Shown: piece after piece, positions 1-12,623 of the stretch
Position numbering within the stretch: the stretch's first letter is position 1
How the letters are laid out: the number at the start of each line of letters is the position of its first letter
DNA from: Hevea brasiliensis
Lineage: Eukaryota > Streptophyta > Magnoliopsida > Malpighiales > Euphorbiaceae
Assembly (NCBI RefSeq): GCF_030052815.1
Contig: NC_079499.1
Coordinates: forward strand, 85,351,183 to 85,415,182
DNA length: 64,000 bases
Reading direction: 5' to 3'
The notes under the pieces: model-generated
Told to the model about the DNA's origin: nothing
The model's database searches: none
The model's input: the letters and a program-made list of their open reading frames with translations, nothing else
Translations under genes and position numbers: made by a program

Positions 1-18
1 TTTGATCTTTTGTTTTAG

Positions 19-30
19 TGGTATCAGAGC
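19..30 (+). other. Primer binding site (tRNA-iMet) of the TRIM-like element
   Basis: TGGTATCAGAGC, the complement of the 3' end of plant initiator tRNA-Met, sits directly after GTTTTAG, as it does after the other LTRs in this window. Confidence 0.6.
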
Positions 31-289
31 AAAGTAGAGATTGCGATACATAACGCCTACGATTTCTGAGAACTCTCACGCGTGAACTGCGATGAAGCGT
101 GGCTCTCCGCCCAAGAGCTTGCAGGGACAGCGATACGTAACGCCTATAAGTGCTCTGATAGGTACCCTTAAATGCCACCAAAAGACCGTGTTTTAGTGGT
201 TGGAGTCCGATCGTTATAATTGATATCAGAGCCGCTCGCGTGTCTTCTTGGGCGATGGTGGGGCAAACCTCAGTGAGGACGCTGAGTCC

Positions 290-308
290 CGAAAGGGGGG
301 GAGAAAGG
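290..308 (+). other. Polypurine tract of the TRIM-like element
   Basis: A nearly pure purine run (GAAAGGGGGGGAGAAAGG) stands immediately before the presumed 3' LTR. It would prime plus-strand synthesis. Confidence 0.4.
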
Positions 309-534
309 TCCCTTAGGCAAATCCCACATCGGCAAAGCACGGAGATGGTCTTAAGTTCAAAAAGTAATGATATATAAAATAAAGGACTTATGGGCTTTTG
401 ATAATTAAATTTAATTATTTAATTAAAAGGAAAAATTAAGTGTAAATGTAAAAAAAAATGGGGAATAAAAATTTAAGTTTAATTATCCTTAAGACACAAT
501 TAAAATTTATAATTTTAATAAACTAATTTTGGGG

Positions 535-535
<1 letters not shown>

Positions 536-577
<42 letters not shown>
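536..577. repeat. (TA)n microsatellite
   Basis: About 20 uninterrupted TA dinucleotides inside the 3' LTR-like part of the TRIM-like element. A CT-rich tract follows at about 626-690. Length is likely polymorphic. Confidence 0.9.
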
Positions 578-579
<2 letters not shown>

Positions 580-763
580 ACAAATGTCTTCTTCATTTTT
601 ATTTTTTCATAAGGTGCCACCACCCACTCCTCTCTCTTTCTCTCTCTCTCTTTTTCTCTTCTTCTTCCACTTCTTCCCCTCATTGATTTCCCCTCCCAAG
701 TTTTAATTCCCTTAAATTCCCTTCATAAATCCCATAACCCACAGGTCCCTAGATCGAAACCAG

Positions 764-775
764 GCTCTGATATTA
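764..775 (-). other. Primer binding site of the LTR-A element (mutated)
   Basis: GCTCTGATATTA is the reverse complement of the tRNA-iMet primer site with two changes near one end. It lies 8 bp left of the TGTCACACC end of LTR-A, so the parent element reads leftwards and LTR-A is its 5' LTR. Confidence 0.6.
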
Positions 776-783
776 CTAAAACA

Positions 784-3700
784 TGTCACACCTTATCCCT
801 TGTAAGGCACGACATGTTCCCGTAGCATACCTAATGAATTACCGAACTCCACCTACCGATAACCCATTAGTTATGCTACAAAGGATTTTAAAACAAACCA
901 TAGCTTTTTATCTTATCAGTTCTTTTGCGGAAAAAATGCATGAGAGTAGTTAAAATTCAATGTAAACATTTATTGGAAATAATGATAGACTAAATATTGC
1001 TAAAGTTACATTTTCATAAGTCTCAAAGTAAAATACAAAATAGTTACAAACTCAAAATGTGATAGCAATGCAATGCTTTTAAATACAAACTGCTCAATGT
1101 CCGTACATCCATACATATAGGTACAAAATACATCCAAAGGAATCACAAGGGTATACCTTGTCACACCCTACCCCTCTGTAAGGCATAACATGATCCCGTA
1201 GTATACCTAATGAATTACCAACTCCGTCTACTGATAACCCATTAAATATACTACAAGGGATTTTAAAAACTTTTCTTACTTCTTTTATAGTGGTGAGCAC
1301 TATTTACAGGTGTTAAAAACTTTTTTAATCAAGTGATAGAATGACACATTTGACTTATTTGGAATTTACAGAAAATTTTGGCAGAGTGCCATCTGTAATT
1401 TGGATAAAACAGTTCTTCAGAAAACCTGTAAAAAGTACTTCAATATATTTTCCAAATCTCAAATCCAACATTTTTCTCAACACAACATATTTTTCAACTC
1501 AAATCTACAGTGATTTTTCAAAGACTGAGATAAAAGAAATATAATACAATTTTTACAAGCCAAAATAACTCATAATTTACTTCACAATGTCAATGTACAA
1601 TTTTAGTTTACAACTGCTCAAAACCAAAACAATATGTACATACAGTGATCATACATTACCGCACAAAATACAAAATGTGGTATACTTGTTATACCCGAAA
1701 ATCTCTCGCTGGATGTAATAGCAGCCTAGTCTGCCTGCTCTGTCATTCTGTCTACTGCGACAAAGAATAAAAGCTATCATTTGAGACAATGTCTCAGTGG
1801 TGCACAACATTAACCAAATACAAATTTAAATCACAATTCATAATTCAAATAAATAGTGGATATTTAAAAACCATAGTTAAATTCAAGACAATACTGTCAT
1901 AAGGAATTTAACACAATATCACAATAAATCTCAGTAATCAAAACATAGTTAAATTCAAAAGACAGTAAATGTCAATAAGAATTTAAACTTCATTTCACAA
2001 ATTATCAAATCGCATAACAACACAATTTAGTCGAATAATTTAAGAATACAGTGTTGCCAATTCATTCACAACTTAAGCCATGACACAAATTTCCGATCAA
2101 TGCCGCGTTGTACACCACGACAAAGCAATCACAACCCCACTAATCGAAATCAATGAGGAAGGGAGCTAGCTATATAATGAGTACTCATCCGATCACCTCA
2201 ACTGGTAAACCAGAGAGGGAGAAAAATAAACGATCACGACTCCATAAATGGAGAAGGAAAATAAACGATCACAACCCCATAAATGGAGAAGGAATGATAT
2301 GATACTGTCATGCTAAGTGTGAACACAAAATCAATTCCAAACATTTTATTCAATTGATTCGTGAGAATCCAATAAATTTCCAAAGTTATAATTTCATTCA
2401 CAAAATGGCAACACAATTCATAATTATCTTTAATTTCCACAAAAATCATTTACAGTGCTTTTCAATCAATAGAATCCATCAAATCATTTACAATGCTTTT
2501 CAAGCAATAAATATCCATTCAAACACATTTCCACAATTTAAAACAATAATGTACAAATAGTCATAATTCATTTCAATTGAAAAATTCAAAAGAAATACTG
2601 TTTTGCACAAACACAATTTAAATCAATAACATACAATTAATCATATGAAATCTTATTCAGAGTAAAATCATTTGAAAACTAGTTGTGCACAAACCTCTGA
2701 TGATTGTCTCCTGGTCTGGACTCAGTGTTTCCTTCCCTTTTCCTGAGTCTTTACTAACTGAGAAACACAATTTGAAGTGTTTCAGTACTAAATTAAATTG
2801 TCTCTATCGATAATGCTTGATAAGTAATTCACTGAAAGTTATTATTTGCTTAATTACCTAATATACCGACCCTCGATGCATTCTAGGTAAATTAGGTCTT
2901 AGTGTCATTAATATGTCACATTCGATAGTGTTTTAGGGTTGGTACACGTTACCAATTTCATTTCCTTGTTTAGTGCATTTTATTGCAACTCGCTGGATTC
3001 CGGTATACTAGTTTGACCTAGCCGGAAGACCTAGTTCCCTCGGTTTTCGGGTTTCGGTCAAAACTACAAACTTGTAGATCTATGTCTTATTGCACACGGG
3101 GCAAAATTTCAGGTCATTCTGAGTTATGTAGACCAAGTTATGGTCATTTTACTATTGCTGGTCAAATGGCATCAAATTAGGTCATTTTAGGTCAATTTGG
3201 TCAACTTTGGTTCGGCCAGTTTTTGGACCCAAACTTGTGCAAGCTGTTTGACTTGCTTATGGTCATTTCTGGGCTTTGGTGTCTTCATAAGACTTGTAGG
3301 TATGGGTCTTAACTATTCATGGTTAAAATTTCAGGTCAATTGGACCTGTTTTGAGTAAGTTATGGCCTAAACACTAACTGCTGCCCAATTGGTCAGTTTT
3401 CAGGTTTCACTTGCACTTAATCCGAATTGGTCATTTTTCATGTCACCTTACAAGCAGAATTTTGGTATGCTTTCTTAATGAAAGTTGACACATTTTGTGC
3501 CTAGTTTCACCTCCAATTGGTCTCATACCAATTGAAGTTACACATTTAAAGTTATAGGTTAAAATGCATGCTGCCCTTAGTTACCTTGCTTAAACATACA
3601 TCAATGACACATTCACCTTACTATATGTCCACTTCCCTTACCAATTCTGTTTTGGTACATTACCAAAACCATATACCACTTCACTTTAAAGTCACTTTGG

Positions 3701-6700
3701 GCAGATTACACACATCCTCAATACACCAAATAAACTCAAATTTACAAAGTCTAAGTACAATCACATATACACCTAAACATTACTCATTCTTACATACACT
3801 TTACACGACCAACCTATATACATATCCATCAATCCTCAATGTCAATATTCTGCCAATACCTTCATGAACTCATACATTTATCAAAGTGTCCCAAGGCTGC
3901 CGAAATGTTCTACAATGCCAAAGTGTCCCACAATTCGTCAATCTCCAATTTAAGTGCACAATCACCACATTTTCATGGAAATAACTTATTAGGATATTAA
4001 ATCCCTCTACTCAACATGAATTTACATCAAATATATGTAATAATAAATCATTAAATACATAACTCCATGGCTGTCCAAAATGGACATATCAATAACTCCT
4101 CAAACTTGAAAATTTTCTTCACAAATCCAACACCCATAATATGTACACAAAGTTTAACAAAGCAATATTCAAAAATGTAAACTTAAACTATGGTTGGAAC
4201 TTGCTAAACCTTGATTAAACTTCTTGATTTTGGTATCAAGTTCTTCCTTATGATGTGTAGACAATCTTTAATGAAGAGCCCTAAATGATTGGAAGTGAAA
4301 TGAGGAGGTTAGGTGAGCTTGAGAGAAAACGGCAATGGAGGTCTTTTAATTCTTCATTTCGGCAAGGTTTGGTGATTTGGAGAAGATGAAGTTTCTGATG
4401 GTGTAATGGAATTACAGCTTCCCCATTTTGCTTTTAGTTTATTCATTAGTGGCCCACTCACACAATTTAATCATTTAAAAAGTTAAATTCCCACTTATTC
4501 CACATTAAACCCTTAATTCTTGCTATTCACTTTAGGTACCACCAAATTAATTTTTCATTTTATTTTCTAAGTGTAATATTATTTATTTTTAATGGACATT
4601 TAGGTCAAAAGACAATTCGGGATGTCGATTGACCATAATGCCCCTGTTCGGGTTGCATTCCCGATTTTTCAGTAACACCGGGTTTTGTCCGTTTTTCGAT
4701 TTCTCACTTTTCCTTGTACGAATAATTTAATTTTTCTTTGATATTTCTAATGATATTCCTACTTCAATTGATGTCTCTTTAAGTCCTAAAAATATTTTCC
4801 AGGGTTTCCCGCGGTCCAGGGCTAGTCAAAGGTTCACGCCGTGACTTCCCGGTGCGGTCACCCATCGCTAGGGTTCTCGGCTCGCTTAACTTGGTTACAT
4901 TTCTTTGCTATTATTTTTCCTTTGTTTTTCTTGTATTTTCTTTTCTTGTATTTCATTATTTTATGTCTCCTCACTCATATTGAAGTGTAGTTCTAGGCAT
5001 CTTAGCTGTTCGGACAACACTGGTCACCGGAATAGTAGAACGCACTACCGAACTTAGGGGTGTTACATACCTAACGTAAATGCCCACAAACAATACCAAA
5101 ATGCTGCTTTCAAGTCTTTCACTTGGCATCCTTCTCCTTTCCCTTACCTGCGACAGCATAAAGAAGCTATCGCTGAGTATATCACTCAGTGGTGCACAAC
5201 TAATAACTTTAAAAATTAAGGTAAAACACAATTTGTCAAAGCATAATAAATCACATTTTTCTTAAGCATGAAAACTTCACAATAGTTCTAAGTCCATAAA
5301 GGCCATTTATTGGAAAAACATTTCAAATGAGAAATCACACTTCATAAATCACAATTCATAAAGCATTAGTGTTGCCAACATCAACACACAGTTTAGGCCA
5401 TGACACAAAATTTTATGATCAGTGCCGTGTTGTACACCATGACAAAACAATCTCAACCTCACTAACCGTTATTAATGAGGGAAGGGCTAGCTAGCTAATG
5501 AGTACTCAGGTAGTCTTACCCCACTAAATGTTATTAATAGGAGACATCATCATATCAAATATCAAACCCAAGTAGCCGTTACTACTGGGGAGTTCCGAAG
5601 GGATTGTCATGCTAACTGTGGTTTCAAAACAACTTTCAAGAGTTTCTAAATCAATAATCACGTTTGCAAAACAATAACATATTCAAATCATCATAAAACC
5701 CATAAAAGGGGTGGCAACACACAAATTTCTCAAATGCAAGAGAAAAACCATATCTCATTAAAAATAAACTCATTTCAAATCAAACTCATTCAAATAAACT
5801 CACTCAAATCAATTTACAAAGTTAAAATAAAGAAAAAGGTTAGTTGTGCACAAACCTTCAATAATTCTCCTTCCTTGTTATCTTCTTCTCCTTGTCCGTT
5901 ACAACTTCTTTTTCTATTGAAAATATACAAATAGAATATCTCAATACCAATCTCAATTGCTGCTAAGAACTCATTACATGCACGTCTAATGCATCCCAAG
6001 TTAGCTTTGAAAATTTTAGAATATTTTGGTTTTGGGACAGCTTGGTGCCCCATTCTTTGAATCCAATTTTTACCTAGTTTCGATCATAATTTGATGAGGT
6101 GTTCTTCATGAAAATTGTTCATTTAGGTCTTAAATTTATTTTTCTTTTTGAATCGCTTAATTCGGATCTGTGTAGCTCAAGTTATGACCAAAACACAGTT
6201 ACTGTTCATGACACTGTTCATCCTGCAGATTCAGTTCTGGTAGATTTATCGATCCAATTTCGTTCAGCAATTTGGTCAAGTTAAGTCCATAATTTGGTCT
6301 AATGTTCTTCATATGAAATGTTCTACTATGTCTTAGGTTTCCATCGATTCAAGAATCACCTAAATCGGAGTTTTCTAGAGAGAGTTATAGCCATGAAAAA
6401 TTTACTGTTTATATGGTAAATCTACAGATTTCTAGATTTCTGCAGATTCGATGATTCAACTTTGCTTAACAATTTGATTGGGTTAAGTCCATAATTTGGC
6501 CTCAAGTTCTTCATATTAATTTTGTCATAATAGAAATGAAAGTTTAAGTTTTCATTTCTTAAATATTTTATTTGAATTTTTCTTCAATTTTTACCCCATA
6601 ATTCAATTCATTAATTTCATTTAATTTAATTGATATTTCGGTCAAAAGTCAACTCTTGAGGTGAATTGACCAAAATGCCCCTTATCGGGTCATAATCCCT

Positions 6701-6868
6701 CTTTTTCAATATACTTGGTGAATCCTTATATTTTTGGATCACTTGAATTTTTATTGTGTCTATCTCAATTAATTTTCTATTTATTTTTGGTCCTCAAGTG
6801 TCTTTAAATAGTACTAGTCACGGACCAAAAATGGTACTATTCATAACTCGGAGGTTCGGGGTGTTATA
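784..6868 (-). mobile_element. LTR-A: gypsy-type 5' LTR, interrupted
   Basis: The left end TGTCACACC is the reverse complement of a GTGTGACA LTR end. The right end, GGGGTGTTATA, reads TATAACACCCC on the minus strand, like the TGTAACACCCC that opens the other gypsy LTRs with its G changed to A. The LTR is split by LTR-B and its duplication. Without that insertion it is about 2.17 kb (784-1158 plus 5073-6868). Its internal region lies to the left and is replaced by the TRIM-like element. No coding sequence is visible; short frames inside are LTR sequence. Confidence 0.65.
1159..5067 (-). mobile_element. LTR-B: solo gypsy-type LTR nested in LTR-A
   Basis: A 3.9-kb LTR on the minus strand, from TGTCACACCC on the left to GGGGTGTTACA on the right. 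It is flanked by identical 5-bp sequences TACCT at 1154-1158 and 5068-5072, a target duplication made when the parent element inserted in LTR-A. There is no primer site, gag or pol, so the internal part and one LTR were lost, presumably by LTR-LTR recombination. The body has diverged repeats of a module with AGTTATGGTCATTT and CTTCATAAGACTTGTAGGT-like text at about 3050-3560. No gene is seen in it. Confidence 0.85.
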
Positions 6869-6904
6869 TAATGCATCCGGCACATGATTTTACATAACAC
6901 AAAC
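6869..6904. other. Short piece of pre-insertion host sequence (possibly element X)
   Basis: Thirty-six bases between the right end of LTR-A and the left end of Gypsy-1, ending in the CAAAC duplication. Joined across Gypsy-1 it continues into 16035 onwards, so it may be the left remnant of element X. Too short to classify. Confidence 0.4.
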
Positions 6905-9900
6905 TGTCACACCTTACTCCTCTATAAGGTATAATATGATCCCGCAGTATACCTAATGAATTCCCGAACTTTACCTATCGATAACTCATTAAATACACTA
7001 CAAGGGATTTTAAAATAATTTTCTTACTTTTTGAAAGTGGTGAGCTTTTATAGCAGGTATTAAAAATATTTTCTTAAAGTTTAAAGACTATTTAAAATTT
7101 TTATCCATTTTTATTTTTACGCAAATTTTGAAAAATTTTCGGCAGAGTGCCGTCTATATTTGGAAAAAATAGTTCTTCAAACACTTATAAAAACACTTCC
7201 AATAATTCATTTCATCAAAATCAACCACTACCACAACACAAATCAACATCATTTCTCCCATCTCCATAATTCAAAACAATTCTTAATTCAGTTGTCTTCA
7301 AAAATAATATTAAATAACTTCATTCATATTCCACTAAAGAAAAATTAATTTTACATTCATTACAAAACTCAAAAATAAGTTTGAACATTACAATAATTTG
7401 CATTTCATTACATACCAAAATAATATTACAAGAGTTTTTGTACAACTGCTCAAACAATTTATATACATATAATTATATACATAATCAAAATCTGATATAC
7501 AAGGGTATACCTATAATATACCCGAGGCTAGTCACAAGTAGTCTTCAAGGTGCAGCTGTAGGAATCTCACTCAACTGCTCTATCTCTACTCTCATCTGCG
7601 ACAGCATACAAAGCTATCGCTGAGTGGTGAACTTAGTGGTGTACAACTATAATTTAAAATGTAATACAATATACATTGATAATAATTATACCAAAAATTT
7701 TAGAATCTCGAATTTAACCAATTTCCAAATGTCAAAATTTTCATTGCCAATAATAATAGTCACTTGTTAAAATAACCTTGATCAAAATTTCAATTTATCA
7801 AATTACAACTGAACAATAAAAATAAGTCCTGCAATTATGGAAATAAAAAATTATTTTAACAAAATCATTTGTGCACAATCTCATTTAAAATTACAATTTC
7901 TTATCAATCAAAACCTATTTTTTGTCTCACTAACTATGCAAGACTAATCCGAAAGGGCCATCTTCGGGGGCGATCCTAACTCCCTATGGTCGGGGAGGTC
8001 GAATCATCGTACACAGTACACACCATAATAATGCAACTTCCGAAAGGGCCAATGAAAAACTTAGATCTAATCTCTAATAAGAGGAAAATCTAAGCCTGTG
8101 CACATACCATGGTATTCAAAATAAAACAAAGCTAACTCCATTGTCTCCTCAACAAATAAGGGAGATCGGTAATAAACTAGTCAAGCATCTATAGTGAGAT
8201 ATAAAACAATATCATGAATTTCTTTACAGACTTATCCTACCTATTACGGTTTATAAATTTCAGGTTTTTCATATTTTTGTGTATGGTGGCACTATTCAAG
8301 TCAAAATGTTGACTTTTCTATACTTAATAGGTTTATTAGTTTTAATTGCACCCATATACCACATTTTGGGTGTCAATTTTGTTGGCATTGATTGCTAATT
8401 CGATTTCTAAGTCTCCTAAGAGAAATTACAATTTTTTAGTTTTGGTCCCCTATTTTCTACTGTTCTATTTAGTTACTATGCGAATTTGGCTAAATATCTT
8501 CCATCAAAGTTGTTCCTTATTGTCTTAGCTTTAATTCCCTTTTTGAATCACTCCATTTGGAGTTTTGTAGCCCAAGTTATGCCTATTTTCCTAAGGCTGG
8601 CCGGATTTAGTGTTACCCAGAATTCTGGGCATTTTCTGGATACTAGCAATTTTAGTATGCTGATTATAGGTGACTTTTTGGAGAGGTTATGGTCAAAATT
8701 TGGGTTTATTTTCTTCATGAAAGTTGTAGGACTATGTCTCAGCTTTCTATCGGTATAAGATTTAGGTCATTTGGACCTTCCTAAACCATGTTATGGTCAT
8801 TTAAGTAACTACTGTTCATTTAGTCATTTTTGTGCAGGGCAGTGTGCCCAAATTCAGATTTGGCCTAATTGTTCACTAAGTTATGGCCATTTTCTGGGCA
8901 TGATTCTATAATGAAAAATAGTCCATTTTGAATCTAGTTTCATTCCCAATTGGCTTCACACGAATTGGGTTGATAAATTTTTAGTTTTGGTCCCTGAAAG
9001 GGACCTAGGTCAAGCTATCAACATACTAACCCTAACCAATCTAAATTAAAACTTAGTTCTAACAATTCACACACACCACAGATGGTTACAATTGACCATT
9101 TCTCAACTCAAGTACGGTCAACTACATCAATTGACCAATTCTCAAAATTATTTCTAATTTTTCACATGCTCAAAACTCTAATTACATAAAGTTCAAATCT
9201 AATGCATTCAAAATGCACATTCAATGTTTACATACTTCATTCAACCTAAACAACCAATCAAACACATCAAAATCATTCATTTCAAACCCTAACCTAAGGC
9301 TGGCCAAAATTCTTCTTTGATCCCCCAACAAGTGTTTTCTTTTGACTTTAAGTTAAGATCTAAGCTACTTACACTAAAAACATAAGTATTCAACATAAAT
9401 TTTCAATATAACTCACTAACCTTAAACTTTGAAGTTCAATCTTCACTTTCTTCCTTTTTTTCTTTTCTTTCCTTCTTCTAAAGCTTTGTCAAGTTGATCT
9501 AACAAGTTTTTATGGATTAGTTTGGGGTTAAAGTAGGTTTAAGTGGTTGAAATCAAGTTTGGATTCAAGCTTTCATGGTGTAACAATGGTGGCTAAGTGA
9601 GAGAGACGAGGGGCGGCTGAACTTAGGGAAGAAGAAGAGTGATTTTTTTTCTTTTCTTTTTTGTTATTTTATATGTAATTTAACTTTAATTAAATTGGTC
9701 AAAAATTGTAGGAAAATTAAAATGAGTTTTGACATAATGATGATGTCATCCAATGATGTAATAAACTTTTTTAATTTTCTTTTTCTTTTGTATTTATTTT
9801 TCCATTAGTTCTTTAATTTAATTCTTGATCCCGAAATTTTCTTTTCTCTAATTTTATTGGACAGTTAGGTCAGGAGTCAGCTCTAGGGATGAATTGACCA

Positions 9901-10312
9901 AATTGCCCTTCACTGGTTTAATCTGGTTTGCAAGTTATTCGATATTTCTTTCGGATCCCTGACCAAATTATTTGATATGCTTAACAACTCTTTTTCATGA
10001 TTTTCTCTTTTCCACTGTATTCAAAATAGTGCTAAGGATCGCACCGTCACATTTTCCTGTTCAGAATTCAGGTTATGATTGACCTCACAGTCATTTCCCG
10101 AGAAGGTCACCCATCGTTGTGTCTCCCGGCTCATTTAACTTTTTATGCTTTGTTTTTCTTCTTTATACTTAACTATTTGGCAATTACTAATTATTTGCGT
10201 TCAGGGGTTATCTAGTTGTCTTATATGTGATTTTAATCCCCTTAATTATCCGGATCGATACTGATCACCGGAACAGTAAAATATACCAGGCTATGCAACT
10301 AGGGGTGTTACA
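6905..10312 (-). repeat. Gypsy-1 3' LTR
   Basis: Ends TGTCACACC (left) and GGGGTGTTACA (right); next to the polypurine tract. It carries the palindrome at 9730-9748 (one arm degraded to TGACATAAT), a CT-rich leader and a donor-like AAG|GTTAGT read on the minus strand at 9420. No gene is seen in it. Confidence 0.92.
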
Positions 10313-10325
10313 ATTCTCCCCCATT
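10313..10325 (-). other. Gypsy-1 polypurine tract
   Basis: On the minus strand this reads AATGGGGGAGAAT directly before the 3' LTR start, matching the AAGGGGGAGAGAAT of Gypsy-3. Confidence 0.85.
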
Positions 10326-10335
10326 AAAATAAATT

Positions 10336-10760
10336 TTATCTCAAAATTTTACATGGTATCAGCCTCTGAACAGCTGTGGGTGTTGTCTCCTCATGTCCTC
10401 CTCTCGTTCCCAAGTAGCCTCTTGGCCCGAATGATGGTTCCACAGTACTTTAACTAATACTATTTACTCATCGATTGCTCACCTCATGTGCCAAGTTTCT
10501 TATGAGCTTCTGTCATAAGTTAGATTCAAATTCATTTCAATTTTAGAGGTAAGCAAATCTGTGTGCTAGTGGATCCACTTTTTCTAGGACCTCATATGAT
10601 CCTATGGGTGAGAACTTAGTTTTATTCTTTTCTCATCAAATCTCTTGATCATTTGATGAAACCTTCATTTTAGTTTGGAATATTTTAGTCTTTTCTTGAT
10701 AAAATAGTTCGGGATATCGTAACATGTCTTAAGTAGGTTGTTTGCCCTGGTGGCAATTCC
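10336..10760 (-). pseudogene. Decayed integrase C-terminus and chromodomain of Gypsy-1
   Basis: Read on the minus strand, 10340-10480 matches the last part of the Gypsy-3 pol at 61650-61800: the stretch encoding valine-leucine-tryptophan-x-histidine, then glutamate-alanine-threonine-tryptophan, and the terminal proline-lysine-leucine is recognisable at DNA level. Further in, 10570-10690 matches the Gypsy-3 integrase C-terminal segment around the GKLSPHFIGPYE block. The frame is destroyed by many stops and indels. This shows that Gypsy-1 descends from an element with a full pol and lost the rest. Confidence 0.7.
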
Positions 10761-11770
10761 TCATCTAGTGTTTTTCTCATTTCTTACTGTTCTATTTGTT
10801 TCCTTTTTTTTTTCTTATTCCACAACTTAACTTTAATTATTTTATTCCTCAATCTTATCTTCTTCCTTAACTTGACTGTCGAGTCATGATTTAGTACCTC
10901 TTATCATCCCTAATAAATCCGCTATACTTCAATATTACTTTGATTTGGTCTTCTAACCATTCTAGTCAACACTTTAACTAATATTCATAACTTTTCTTCA
11001 TTACATTTGTACCAACTATTCTAATTTTTACTTTCACAACTCTTTTATCTATCAATATTCTATAGCTTATTTGGCACTGATGTATAGTCATTACTTCCTT
11101 TTGTACTGAACTATAACCTTTTGATATTCTAACTTTAGAGTTTTAAATCCCGGGTTAGGATTTTCAAACTCCTTTCCAATAAGAAAACTTTATCTTATCA
11201 TAACTATATCAAAATAGATGCCGTTTGCAAATATTCTTATCTTGGTACACTATCGGGAAGTACGTAGCTCTACACAATAATCCTAAGTCGGTACTGTAAT
11301 CTGCAGCTTACAATACAAATATCAAGAACATTGCATAGTTACTACGATACAGCCCAATAGATCAAACTTTCCTATATCTTATCCTTTTCGAATTCACTAA
11401 TATCCAGAACTTATTCTGATTGCAATATTCATTGACAATTACTAACAGTAACATCTTTGCCCTCATTTAGAGCAATTATATTACTATAATTTACTTTTAG
11501 GTCCTCTTGCCTTATATTAAATAGGCTCACTAATTAACTTATAATTTATTGTATACTAATAATTACTTTTCGCTGACAAACTCTTTCAAAACTAATGTCA
11601 ATCACACTTATTATCATAGTTTATATCCTAAAGGACTAGTTAATAATGCATCAAAATTTATTCCCATGCAAAGGAATAATAGCGTAACATATAATTCTAA
11701 CACTAACATATAAATAAGTAGTGCTAGGGTCAAATAATAACTAATTGTTTCCTCTAAAAATTAAAAACTT
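10761..11770 (-). other. Non-coding internal domain of Gypsy-1
   Basis: About 1 kb of AT-rich sequence without a coding frame, where protease, reverse transcriptase and RNase H should be. It is not random filler. Stretches such as 11240-11370 align by eye with element X at 19090-19215 (shared TGTAGCTTACA-like and TAGTTACTACGATA-like text), and 10935-10990 with 18310-18370. Two different elements therefore carry related non-coding internal sequence. Confidence 0.55.
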
Positions 11771-11779
11771 ACCAGCAGC

Positions 11780-12436
11780 TACATATGAAGTTTTTTCTAT
11801 TTCTCTCTAGCGCATAGTGGACGCTCTGACTGATGTGCTACTATGCTTGGGTGGATTTGCTGTGCTTGGATTGTGAGGAGTACCAACTCTATTTCTACCT
11901 TGGCCCTGATCGATTGTCTGTGAACTCTGGAGAGTAGATCGAGGTGCTTTGGTACAATCTCTAACAAAGTGTCCATGTTCACCACAATTGTAGCAGGCTC
12001 CAGTGGCCTTATGACACATACCCCTGTGTAACTTGCCATATACCTCACAGGCACGGATAGGGTAGGAACTTCTGATTCTTTGCCGACGGGTTCTCAACTA
12101 CTTTTGCCCTGAAGATCTGCCTCTATCAGATCTATAACCACTAGGCTCTCCAATGTTCTTCTTTTTTCCCAAATTACTATTAGAACTTTGGCCAGTCCAT
12201 TCCCCACTTTTTCCTTTTTCATGTAGCTCTTGCGGGGGTTGCGTTTGTGCTTGGGCTTGGGCTGATAGATGATCAGCTATTTGTTGAAAGAAAGTGGCCA
12301 TTTACTGGGCTATTTGTGCGGTAATTTGTACTGGGAGAACTGGTACAGTCAGATTTTCAACACTCTGAGGAGCTGAGGCCCCCCCTTGTGCCTCAACTAT
12401 AATTGATTGTTCTACTGGTTTATTCCCCTCCTCCAT
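11780..12436 (-). pseudogene. Gypsy-1 gag with the central domain deleted
   Basis: Gag is the capsid/nucleocapsid protein of the particle. The start at 12436 (MEEGNKPVEQ) matches the Gypsy-3 gag start (MEEGDHFVEQ). The N-terminal part runs to a MATFFQQ segment and then jumps, near 12228, straight to the basic linker and the zinc knuckle CYNCGEHGHFVRDC (CX2CX4HX4C, all ligands kept) around 11970. The roughly 180-residue Retrotrans_gag core seen in Gypsy-3 is absent. An upstream Cys/His motif (CEVYGKLHRGMC) has lost its second Cys. In-frame stops lie at 12302-12304, 12098-12100 and after TMR near 11806. The stop before MATFF replaces a Gln of Gypsy-3, as expected from C-to-T change. Confidence 0.85.
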
Positions 12437-12603
12437 TTCTATTCAGAAAATTTTCTTTTCTCAGGATAACCTACACAAGGAGATTTCTCTCCATTAATTG
12501 ATATTTATGATGCAATTGTATTATATGTATCAAATATTTGAGCAGTTGTAATTCCCGATTAAATATTTCAAATTCACAGTTCAAAATTTACTTTAAAACC
12601 ATT

Positions 12604-12615
12604 GCTCTGATACCA
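12604..12615 (-). other. Gypsy-1 primer binding site (tRNA-iMet)
   Basis: GCTCTGATACCA is the exact reverse complement of TGGTATCAGAGC, 8 bp from the end of the 5' LTR. Confidence 0.93.
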
Positions 12616-12623
12616 CTAAAACA

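Larger units (their letters stand above)
1..740 (+). mobile_element. TRIM-like non-coding LTR element, partial
   Basis: A primer site TGGTATCAGAGC at 19-30 shows that a 5' LTR ends just inside or left of the window. About 260 bp of short, non-coding internal sequence follow, with a second primer-site-like TGATATCAGAGC at 221-232, then a purine run at 290-308. A 3' LTR-like segment starts near 312 and contains the ATCCCACATCGG stretch common in short plant LTRs. No coding frame is present. The right border (about 735-760) is uncertain because it abuts the primer site of the minus-strand LTR-A. Small non-autonomous elements of this layout are known as TRIMs. I infer that class from size and layout only. 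Confidence 0.45.

Noticed and set aside
1094..9000. Many short open frames of 60-100 codons in LTR-A, LTR-B and the Gypsy-1 LTR (for example 3568-3867, 8486-8758).
   Set aside because: They lie inside LTR bodies, have no recognisable domain, and are matched by equally random frames on both strands of AT-rich sequence.
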